From NCBI GenBank assembly GCA_030066595.1, contig JASJBI010000032.1, forward strand, positions 112,607-176,606: a stretch of DNA of 64,000 nt, written 5' to 3'. Below the pieces are notes generated by a model that was not told the DNA's origin, ran no database searches, and saw only the letters and a list, made by a program, of their open reading frames with translations. This document shows, one piece after another, positions 36,688-44,600 of this stretch (its first letter is position 1; every line of letters starts with the position of its first letter). This DNA is from Alphaproteobacteria bacterium (GTDB taxonomy: Bacteria > Pseudomonadota > Alphaproteobacteria > JAJFFI01). Both the position numbers and the translations under genes were made by a program.

Positions 36688-36704
36688 TGCTTAAAATTTG
36701 AGCA
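36688..36704. promoter_or_regulatory. NtrC-like upstream palindrome, second operon
   Basis: TGCTTAAAATTTGAGCA, 12 of 17 bases identical to the site before the first operon, with the same outer arms and an AT-rich centre. It lies about 87 bases upstream of the -24 element. Confidence 0.42.
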
Positions 36705-36853
36705 ATGATTGGAGCGTGATCATTTCATAGGCGATAAATCGCACCCGCGAGTGTCCCCCGGCTCGCGGGCCGGATTTGCTGGACAGGGCTGGGCCGCCGG
36801 GCGAAGCTGACCGTCATTCCGAAGGCGAAACAGAGCCGGACGCGGGCAGCACG

Positions 36854-38086
36854 GTGACCAGCCAGAACGACTGCGACGTCATCATCATCGGCGGGGGGAT
36901 GGTGGGCTCGAGCCTCGCCGCCGCTCTCGGCGGTGCGGGTCTCCGGGTCGCGCTGGTCGACCGCGCCGATCCGGCGGCACAGGCGGACCCAGGCCATGAC
37001 GGGCGCAGCTCCGCCATCGCCTTCGGCTCGCAACAGGCCCTAGACGCGGTCGGGCTGTGGTCGGGGATGGCTGCGGCGGCGGAGCCGATCCTGGACATTC
37101 GCGTCTCCGACGGCGAATCCCTGATGTTCCTGCACTACGACCACCGGGACGTGGGCGGCGAGCCGCTCGGCTACATCGTCGAGAACCGGGCGATTCGCGA
37201 GGCGTTGTTCGCCCGCATCTCGGAGCTGGCGCATGTGGACCACCTGGCGCCTGACGCCATCGCCGAAGTCGACCGCGCGCGGCGGGGCGCGACGGTCACG
37301 CTCGCCAGCGGCGAGAGGCTGACCGCGCCGTTACTGATCGGCGCGGACGGGCGCAACTCCGCGCTGCGCCGCGAGGCCGGCATCCGGGTGACCGAATGGC
37401 GCTATCCGCAGACCGGGATCGTATGCACCGTGACGCATGACCGGCCCCATCGCGGGATCGCGCATGAGCGTTTTCTGCCGGCCGGTCCGCTCGCCTTCCT
37501 GCCCATGACCGACGATGCCCAGGGGCGCCACCGCTCCTCGATCGTCTGGACCGAACGGGAGGAAGTGGCGCCGGCCATGCTGGCGCTGCCGGACGCGGCC
37601 TTCGCGGCCGAGCTGGCCCGGCGCTTCGGCCCGAGCCTCGGCGATATCCGCTTGCTCGGCGGACGCTGGGCCTATCCGTTGGCGCTCCTGCACGCCGAGC
37701 GCTATGTGGACGTCCGCCTGGCTCTGGTGGGCGACGCGGCGCACGCCATCCATCCGATCGCCGGCCAGGGTCTCAATCTCGGCCTGCGGGACGTGGCGGC
37801 GCTGGCCGAAGCGCTGGTCGACGCGCATCGGCTCGGGCTCGACCTCGGCGCGCCCGACGTGCTGGCCGGCTATCAGCGGCGCCGGCGCTTCGACAACTTC
37901 GTGCTGATGGCCGCGACCGACGGGCTCAACCGGCTGTTCTCCAACGATCTCGCACCGGTGCGCCTGGTGCGCGATATGGGCCTTGCGCTGGTCGACCGGC
38001 TGCCGCCGGTCAAGCGCCTGTTCATGCGCCACGCCATGGGCGTGGTCGGCGAGCTGCCGCGACTGCTGAGGGGCGAGCCGCTCTAA
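36854..38086 (+). CDS. UbiH/COQ6-family FAD-dependent hydroxylase (ubiquinone biosynthesis)
   Basis: 410 residues from GTG 36854. FAD-binding CDVIIIGGGMVGSSLAAALG at the N-terminus, the family GADGRNSALRR motif near residue 168, and LVGDAAHAIHPIAGQGLNLG near 290, which is the UbiH/UbiF/COQ6 signature. These enzymes hydroxylate the quinone ring during ubiquinone assembly at the inner membrane face. Which ring position (UbiH, UbiL or UbiM type) cannot be told from motifs. It is transcribed away from glnK and converges with the DUF971 gene. Confidence 0.9.
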   Translation: MTSQNDCDVIIIGGGMVGSSLAAALGGAGLRVALVDRADPAAQADPGHDGRSSAIAFGSQQALDAVGLWSGMAAAAEPILDIRVSDGESLMFLHYDHRDVGGEPLGYIVENRAIREALFARISELAHVDHLAPDAIAEVDRARRGATVTLASGERLTAPLLIGADGRNSALRREAGIRVTEWRYPQTGIVCTVTHDRPHRGIAHERFLPAGPLAFLPMTDDAQGRHRSSIVWTEREEVAPAMLALPDAAFAAELARRFGPSLGDIRLLGGRWAYPLALLHAERYVDVRLALVGDAAHAIHPIAGQGLNLGLRDVAALAEALVDAHRLGLDLGAPDVLAGYQRRRRFDNFVLMAATDGLNRLFSNDLAPVRLVRDMGLALVDRLPPVKRLFMRHAMGVVGELPRLLRGEPL

Positions 38087-38139
38087 GGTCTTCGCGATTG
38101 ATGTTGTTTCTGCGCGCACCCGAACCGGCACGCCGGCGT

Positions 38140-38520
38140 TCAGGGATCGCGGCTCAGCCCGTGCTCTTCCAGTGCCGCAAGATAGGCCTGCCAGATCTCC
38201 TCCTGCCGCTGGCCCAGATCGTAGAGGTAGCGCCAGGAGTAGATGCCAGTGTCGTGCAGGTCGTCGAACTTGATGCGGATCGCGTAATGGCCGACCGGCT
38301 CGACCTCCATGATGCCGACATGGCGGCGGCCGGCGACGATCTGCTTCTGGCTGGGCGAGTGGCCCTGCACTTCGGCGGACGGGCTTTCGACCCGCAGCAG
38401 CTCGGCCGGAATGGAAAAGGACGCGCCATCGTCGAAGACGAGCTCGAGGCGTTTCTCCTCGCGCTTGAGCCGGATCTCCGTCGGCCACGCCTCCGGCGGG
38501 CTCGATTGCGATGCGCTCAT
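38140..38520 (-). CDS. DUF971 domain protein
   Basis: 126 residues. The domain is recognised by [60 protein letters not shown] and [12 protein letters not shown]. The same domain forms the N-terminus of gamma-butyrobetaine hydroxylases; small stand-alone versions are often linked with iron-sulfur proteins of the ApbC/Mrp type. No such gene is nearby. Start overlaps the stop of the Trm112-like gene by four bases. Confidence 0.85.
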   Translation of the reverse strand: MSASQSSPPEAWPTEIRLKREEKRLELVFDDGASFSIPAELLRVESPSAEVQGHSPSQKQIVAGRRHVGIMEVEPVGHYAIRIKFDDLHDTGIYSWRYLYDLGQRQEEIWQAYLAALEEHGLSRDP

Positions 38521-38741
38521 TCGGATTCGTGCGCCGCCGCCGGGGCTGCGGGCGCATCGCCGATCTGGCGCGCCTCGTCGATCAGCAGGATCGGAATGCC
38601 GTCGCGGATCGGGAAGGCCAAGCCGTCCTGGTCGCTGATCAACTCTTGGGCCTCGGAGTCGTAGCGCAGCGGCGCCTGGCTGATCGGCGCGACCAGCACT
38701 TCGAGCAATCTGGGGTCGATGGCTCGGCTTCTCTTGGCCAT
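38517..38741 (-). CDS. Trm112/YcaR-family small protein
   Basis: 74 residues. [22 protein letters not shown] and [20 protein letters not shown] are the Trm112-like pattern. It has no cysteine pairs, so it is of the zinc-free bacterial type. Bacterial members have no settled role; eukaryotic Trm112 activates methyltransferases. Coupled by overlap to the DUF971 gene and 12 bases downstream of the LON-domain gene. Confidence 0.88.
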   Translation of the reverse strand: MAKRSRAIDPRLLEVLVAPISQAPLRYDSEAQELISDQDGLAFPIRDGIPILLIDEARQIGDAPAAPAAAHESE

Positions 38742-38753
38742 GGTGCTATCGCT

Positions 38754-39437
38754 CTAGTGCTTGGTGCCGCCGTCGCCGACGGTCGCGGTACCGGTCATCT
38801 CCATCAGCGCGGTCATCACCCGCGCCCGCGCGCTCACGTCTTCCGCCTCCAGCAGCATCTGGCGTTCTTCGGGCGCGAACGGGCAGACCATGGCTAGGGC
38901 GTTGACCAGTTCGCCGTCCTCGGTCTTGTCGATCACGTCCCAATCGGCGCCGACGTCCTGGGCGTCCAGATAAGCGCGCAGGGCGGCCAGCAGGCGCGGG
39001 CGGTCGATCGCCGCCTCGGCCTCGTCCAGATCCTCAGTGTAGGACTCATAGTTTGCGCGGACCTGACGATAGCCTTTGTTGAGGGGGAGTTCCTCCGTGA
39101 CGTCAAAGCGGCACACGCCCACCAGCGTGATCAGGATGCGGCCGTCCTCGGTTTCTTCGAATGCGGTGATGCGCCCGGCGCAACCGGTCCCGTATACGTC
39201 TGGGTGATCGTCCGACGAGGGCGCCTCCTTCTGCAGCGGCTGGATCATGCCGATCAGCCGCTCCTGCGCGAGCGCGTCGCGCACCATGTTGAGATAGCGA
39301 GGCTCGAAGATGTTCAGCGGCAAGAGCCGGCCCGGCAGCAACAGCACCCCCTGCAGGGGAAAGATCGGTAAGACCCCGGGCAGCGACTCGCGTGTCGCCG
39401 GCGCCTGATCGATCGAAGAGGGCTCGTTCTCCGTCAT
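38754..39437 (-). CDS. LON substrate-binding-domain protein
   Basis: 227 residues forming only the N-terminal domain of Lon (PUA-like): LPIFPLQGVLLLPGRLLPLNI, FEPRYLNMVRDALAQERLIG, YGTGCAGRITAFEETEDGRI and MALAMVCPFAPEERQMLLEA-type helices (here NALAMVCPFAPEERQ). There is no ATPase or protease part. Such proteins are common next to CnoX-type thioredoxins in alphaproteobacteria; their function is unknown, possibly protein quality control. Lies 19 bases after the thioredoxin gene. Confidence 0.9.
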   Translation of the reverse strand: MTENEPSSIDQAPATRESLPGVLPIFPLQGVLLLPGRLLPLNIFEPRYLNMVRDALAQERLIGMIQPLQKEAPSSDDHPDVYGTGCAGRITAFEETEDGRILITLVGVCRFDVTEELPLNKGYRQVRANYESYTEDLDEAEAAIDRPRLLAALRAYLDAQDVGADWDVIDKTEDGELVNALAMVCPFAPEERQMLLEAEDVSARARVMTALMEMTGTATVGDGGTKH

Positions 39438-39456
39438 GCGCAGGTCTGCTCCCGCC

Positions 39457-40377
39457 TCACGAAAACAGGATCGACGACAGCCCGCGCCGCCCGGCGACGG
39501 TCGCCGGATGCGTCTGGCCCAGCGCCTCGAAGATCTTGATCAGCTCCTTGCGCGCCGCGTCTTCGTTCCAATTGCGCTGACGCCGGATCACCTCCAACAA
39601 GGCCTCGATCGCCGCTTCCGCCTGGCCGCGTCCGTACAGCGCGAGCGCCAGATCGAATCGCGCCTGGTGATCGTCCGGATTGGCCGCCACCCGGTGTTGC
39701 AAGGCCGCGGGATCTCCCGCATTGGCGCTCTGCTCGGCCAGTTCAAGCGCGGTGCGGGCGGCATCCACATCGGCGTTGTCCGTCGCATCGGCCGGCAGCT
39801 GGTCGATCATGGCGCGCGCTCGCGCCACGTCGCCCATGGTCAACAGACAGCGCACCACGCCGGCGATGGCCGGCAGGTTCTGTGGCTCGTGCTGCAGGAC
39901 CTGGTTGTAGACCGCCGCGGCGCCGTTGACATCGCCCGATTCCAGCGCCTGCTTGGCCTGCGCCAGCGCCTCGTCGACCGGCGAGGTGGCTCCGCCGTTC
40001 ATCTTCAAGAGCCGGTCGACGAAGGCCTTGACCTGGCTCTCCGGCTGGGCGCCCATGAAGCCGTCGACCGGCCGTCCGCCCACGAAGGCGAACACCGCCG
40101 GGATCGACTGCACCCGCAGCTGCTGCGCGATCTCCGGGTTCTCGTCGATGTTCAGCTTGGCCAGCCGAACCCGGCCACGCGTGGCCTGAACGACTTTCTC
40201 GAGCACCGGCGTCAGCTGCTTGCACGGCCCGCACCATGGGGCCCAGAAATCGACGATGACCGGCGTTTCGCGGGACGCATCCAGCACATCGATGGCAAAG
40301 CGTCGACTGTCGGTATCGACGATCGCCGGCGCAGCCTGATCCGCCTCCTGCATCCCCCCGGAAATGATCTGTTCCAT
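39457..40377 (-). CDS. cnoX: thioredoxin-TPR chaperedoxin, CnoX/YbbN-like
   Basis: 306 residues. Thioredoxin domain in the first 130 with FWAPWCGPCKQLTPVLEKV (an active WCGPC, unlike E. coli CnoX, which lacks one Cys) and IPAVFAFVGGRPVDGF. The remainder is TPR-like helical repeats (EALAQAKQALESGDVNGAAA, LLTMGDVARARAMIDQLPAD). The family protects substrates from overoxidation and passes them to GroEL/DnaK. It heads a run of four short-spaced minus-strand genes. Confidence 0.92.
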   Translation of the reverse strand: MEQIISGGMQEADQAAPAIVDTDSRRFAIDVLDASRETPVIVDFWAPWCGPCKQLTPVLEKVVQATRGRVRLAKLNIDENPEIAQQLRVQSIPAVFAFVGGRPVDGFMGAQPESQVKAFVDRLLKMNGGATSPVDEALAQAKQALESGDVNGAAAVYNQVLQHEPQNLPAIAGVVRCLLTMGDVARARAMIDQLPADATDNADVDAARTALELAEQSANAGDPAALQHRVAANPDDHQARFDLALALYGRGQAEAAIEALLEVIRRQRNWNEDAARKELIKIFEALGQTHPATVAGRRGLSSILFS

Positions 40378-40504
40378 GATCCTTGTCTCACCTCAGCTCT
40401 TCCGCCAGCCGGCCCTGTTCCAGCGGGCTCTTTGGGTGTTTGCTGTGTTACCAGACACTTGGTGCCGGCTACCTGCCAAGGCAACCCTGGATAGCCGAAC
40501 CATG

Positions 40505-41011
40505 TCAAACCGCCTGGTCGAAGTCGAGCATCATGGCTTCGTGGCCGCAGGCGGCAACGAAGCGCAACAGGTCGTCCGGTGCCAACGCGATGGTTGCGTC
40601 GTTGGTCAGGGGATGGGCATTCACCGGGTCGTGCGCCAGGACCGCCTTGTCGAGGACGAAGGTGACCCGCCGGTCCGGGTCGTTGACCAGGGCACAGGGC
40701 GTCACCGCCCCAGGCTCGACGCCCAGCGCCTCGCGCAGGAGCTCTGCATTGCCGAAGCTTAGGGTGCCGCGGGCGTCGATCCGCGACCGCAGTGCCTTGA
40801 GGTCGATCGGGCGATCCTCCAGCACGGTCACCAGCCACATGTTCCGCTTCTTGTCCCTGAGAAACAGGTTCTTGATGTGCCCGCCGGGCAGCTCTCCCCG
40901 CAAAGCCTTGCTTTGCTCGACGGTGCGCAGGGGCGGATGCTCGTGCAGGACATAGTCGATGCCCAGCTCGGCCAGTCGGTGCAGCAGATCTTGGCGCGTC
41001 AGAGGGGTCAT
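40505..41011 (-). CDS. prolyl-tRNA deacylase-like (YbaK/ProX) editing protein
   Basis: 168 residues. YVLHEHPPLRTVEQSKALRG, GGHIKNLFLRDKKRNMWLV, GTLSFGNAELLREALGVEPG and TPCALVNDPDRRVTFVLDKA match ProXp-ala/PrdX, free-standing editing domains that hydrolyse Ala-tRNA(Pro). The conserved Lys is in HIKNLFL. ATG 41011 starts the homology. A 127-base gap separates it from the thioredoxin gene downstream, so it is probably its own unit. Confidence 0.9.
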   Translation of the reverse strand: MTPLTRQDLLHRLAELGIDYVLHEHPPLRTVEQSKALRGELPGGHIKNLFLRDKKRNMWLVTVLEDRPIDLKALRSRIDARGTLSFGNAELLREALGVEPGAVTPCALVNDPDRRVTFVLDKAVLAHDPVNAHPLTNDATIALAPDDLLRFVAACGHEAMMLDFDQAV

Positions 41012-41154
41012 GGAGTCGAGAATAACGTTCTGTTCATGGCCGGCAAGCTATGTTGCCTTGGATTTCAGGGCCGCGCCGGCAGGCTTGCAAAGCGGTCGGC
41101 TTGGCGTATTATGCCGCCTCCCGCAGGCCGGGCGGGGCCAGTTATCCCATCCAT

Positions 41155-41229
41155 GCGGGAGTAGCTCAGGGGTAGAGCATCACGTTGCCAACGTGAGGGT
41201 CGCGAGTTCAAATCTCGTCTCCCGCTCCA
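41155..41229 (+). tRNA. tRNA-Gly (GCC), with encoded CCA
   Basis: Full cloverleaf: acceptor GCGGGAG/CTCCCGC, D arm GCTC-GAGC, anticodon stem TCACG/CGTGA with loop TTGCCAA (anticodon GCC at 41187-41189), variable GGGTC, T arm GCGAG-TTCAAAT-CTCGT, discriminator T and encoded CCA at 41227-41229. It reads GGC/GGU glycine codons. Confidence 0.97.
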
Positions 41230-41250
41230 ATTCACCGGCCTCGCCGGGAG

Positions 41251-41279
41251 AAGCCGCTGCCGTTGCGCAGCGGCTTTTT
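41251..41279 (+). terminator. rho-independent terminator of tRNA-Gly
   Basis: Perfect ten-base stem AAGCCGCTGC/GCAGCGGCTT with a six-base loop followed by a T run (CTTTTTC), 22 bases after the tRNA CCA. Confidence 0.85.
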
Positions 41280-41311
41280 CTATGGCGCCGGTCGGGGCGC
41301 ACGGCAGGGCA

Positions 41312-41440
41312 AGAAAAAAGGGTGCCGGCGCTTTCGCGGCCCGGCACCCTTAGCCCTAGCATAGGCGAGAGTTTCAAGAGAGGGAGGGTATTGGGTAACG
41401 CGAAGTGTCGCAGAAACATCTTAATGCCGTGTTTAGACCT
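41312..41440 (-). ncRNA. candidate minus-strand small RNA
   Basis: Minus-strand hairpin arms AAGGGTGCCGG/CCGGCACCCTT (41318-41328 and 41341-41351) run straight into TTTTTT, a textbook intrinsic terminator, yet no minus-strand gene ends here. About 40 bases upstream is TACCCTCCCTCTCTTG, a C-rich segment like the anti-Shine-Dalgarno loops of alphaproteobacterial trans-acting RNAs. The 5' end is a guess. Inference only; the terminator is the firm part. Confidence 0.35.
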
Positions 41441-41620
41441 ATCGTTAAAGGGCCCATCCGCAAGCAGACATCCCGGCGGCGGAAGGCGGCTGGATTCCGG
41501 CGCAACCTGGCGGATTCCGCCGGTGAGAGCCGGGTTAACCTTATTCACGGAATGCGGTAGCCTCACGGACACAAAGCTCGCCCCGGGGCGCGCGGCGGCG
41601 ATGGCAGGAAGGAGCGGAAG

Positions 41621-44600
41621 ATGGCGCTGACGGAGGAAAGCCGCAAGGAGCAGCTGATCGGCCAGGTGGCCGGTCTGGTCAAGCGCGGCAAGGACAAGGT
41701 GGCCTCGGACATGGCCGAGGAGTTCATCCGCCAGTTCTACGAGCACGTACCGCCCGATGACATCCTGACCACAGACCCGCGGGATCTCCATGGGGCCGCG
41801 CAATCGATCTGGAAGCTGAGCCGTCAGCGGCGCGCCGAGGAAACCCTGGTCCGGGTGCTGAACCCGGACGGCCGCAAGGACGGCTGGTCCAGCCGCCACA
41901 CGGTCGTCGAAGTGATCAATGACGACATGCCGTTCCTGGTCGACTCGGTGACGGCCGAGCTCAATCGCCAGGGACACACGGTGCATCTGGTCATCCATCC
42001 GATCGCCAAGGTCCGCCGCAATGCGCGCGGACGCCTGATGGAACTGCTGCCGCCCGAGACGGGGCCGAACGGGGTGGTCAGCGAATCCTACATGCACATC
42101 CAGATCGACGAGCTGCGCGATCCGGCGGCGCTCCGCGAGGTGCACGACGGCCTGGAACGCGTGCTGGCCGACGTCCGTTTCGCGGTCACCGACTGGCAGG
42201 CCATGCGCGCCAAGGTGGACGAGACCATCGCCCGGTTGGATCTCCATCCGCCGCGCCAGATCCCCTACGAGGAGATCATCGAGGGGCGGGCCTTCCTGCA
42301 GTGGGCCAACGACAATCACTTCACTTTCCTCGGCTACCGCGAGTACGAGACCATCGGCAAGGGGTCGGCCGCCCGCATGGTGCCGAAGGCGGATGCCGGC
42401 CTGGGCGTCCTGCGCGATCCGGCGGTGCACGTCTTCGAAGGCGTGCGCCAGCTCAACAAGCTGCCCAAGGAAGTGCGCGCGTTCCTGAGAATGCCGCGAC
42501 TGCTGATCATCAACAAGGCCAACATGAAGTCGACCGTGCACCGAGCCGTGCACATGGACGCGGTCGGCGTGAAGATGTTCAGCAAGTCTGGGCGGGTGGT
42601 CGGAGAACGCCTGTTCGTCGGCCTGTTCACCTCAGCCGCCTACAATCGAATCCCACGGGACATCCCGCTGCTGCGGCGCAAGGTGGACATAACGATCGCC
42701 CGCTCGGGCTTCCGGCCCAACAGCCACGACGGCAAGGCGCTGTTGCACATTCTGGAGACGTTGCCGCGGGACGAGCTGTTCCAGATGTCCGAGGACGAGC
42801 TGTTCAAGATCAGCCTCGGCATCCTGCATCTCCAGGAACGGCAGCGCGTCTCCCTGTTTTGCCGGGAAGACAACTTCCAGCGCTTCGTCTCCTGTCTGGT
42901 CTATATCCCGCGCGAGAAATACAGCACCGAAATGCGCCGGCGCTTCCAGGCCATCCTGGAAGAGGTCTTCGCCGGGCCGGTCTCGGCCTTCGATACCCAG
43001 ATCGCGAAGGATTCGGTGCTCGGGCGGGTGCACTACATCGTCAAGACCCGCCCTGGAGAGATCCCCGCTTACGACGTGCTGGAGATCGAGAAGCGGCTGA
43101 TCGATGCGGCGCGATCCTGGACCGACGGTCTCAGGGAAACGATGGTCCGCGAGCTGGGCGAAGAGGCCGGGCTCAGGCTGTCGCGCCGTTACGGCGAGGG
43201 CTTCCCCACCGCCTATCGGGAAACCTTCGACGCCAAGGCGGCGATGCTCGACATCGAGATGATTCGTGGCGCGCTGGCCAAGCAGTGTCTGGGCATCAAT
43301 CTATACCGCCCGGCGGACGCCGCGGCCGGCGAGATCCGGCTCAAGATCTACAACTGTGCCACGCCGGTGCCGTTGTCCGACATCCTGCCGATCCTCGAGA
43401 ACATGGGCCTCAAGGTCATTTCGGAAGTGCCCTACAAGGTCCCGCTGGTGGCGGAAGAGCAGCGCATATGGATCCATGATTTCGAGCTGGCGACAGAGGA
43501 CAGCCTGGATCTGGACCTGGACGCGGTGCGCGAGGATTTCCAGGAGGCGCTGGCGCGGGTCTGGACCGGCGACATGGAAGACGACGGTTTCAACCGGCTG
43601 GTCCTGGGCGCCGGGCTGAGTTGGCGCGAGGTGGTCGGTCTGCGCGCCGCCTGCAAGTACCTCCGTCAGGCGGGCATCACCTTCTCGCAGGCCTATATGG
43701 AGGAGACGCTCGCCGATAACCCCGGCATCGTCCGGCTGATCGTCGAGCTGTTCCAGGCCCGCTTCGATCCGGACAGCTTTAAGGGTTCGGCGCGCCGGAT
43801 GGTCGAGGTGCGAAACCAGATCGAGGCCGAGCTCGAACACGTCGCCAGCCTGGACCAGGACCGGATCCTGCGCCGCTTCGTCAACCTGGTGGAATGCGCG
43901 CTCCGCACCAACTTCTTTCAACATGCGGCGGACGGCGGGCCCAAGCCCTATGTCGCGTTCAAGCTCGACAGCCGCAACATCGACGAGTTGCCGGCACCGC
44001 GGCCGTTCCGGGAGATCTTCGTCTACAGCCCGCGCGTCGAAGGCGTGCATCTGCGGTTCGGTCTGGTCGCCCGCGGCGGCCTGCGCTGGTCCGACCGGCG
44101 CGAGGATTTCCGGACCGAGATTCTGGGTCTGGTCAAGGCCCAGCAGGTCAAGAACGCGGTCATCGTTCCGGTCGGCTCCAAGGGCGGCTTCGTGGTCAAA
44201 CGGCCGCCGCCCGCCGGCGATCGGGAGGCGTTCCTCAACGAAGGCATCGCCTGCTACAAGACCTTCATCTCGGGCCTGCTCGACGTGACCGACAATCTCG
44301 ACGGCGCCACGGTCGTGGCCCCGCCCCGGGTGATCCGACAAGACCAGGACGATCCTTATCTCGTGGTCGCCGCCGACAAGGGCACCGCGACCTTCTCCGA
44401 TATCGCCAACGGAGTCTCGGCCGACTATGGCTTCTGGCTCGACGATGCCTTCGCGTCGGGCGGCTCGGCCGGCTACGACCACAAGAAGATGGGCATCACG
44501 GCGCGCGGCGCCTGGGAAAGCGTCAAGCGCCATTTCCGCGAAATGGGACACGACACGCAGAGCCAAGATTTCACCGTGATCGGCGTCGGCGACATGGCGG

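Larger units (their letters stand above)
41230..41620. other. 391-base intergenic region before glutamate dehydrogenase
   Basis: No protein gene is seen. The region holds the tRNA terminator (41251-41279), a second strong hairpin with a T run readable only on the minus strand (41312-41351), a C-rich minus-strand motif at 41375-41390, and the plus-strand promoter and leader of the dehydrogenase gene, whose ribosome-binding site GGAAGGAG ends about six bases before ATG 41621. Confidence 0.6.

Noticed and set aside
36854..38086. Assignment to one exact ubiquinone hydroxylase (UbiH, UbiF, UbiL or UbiM).
   Set aside because: The family motifs are shared by all of them; regiospecificity cannot be read from this sequence alone.
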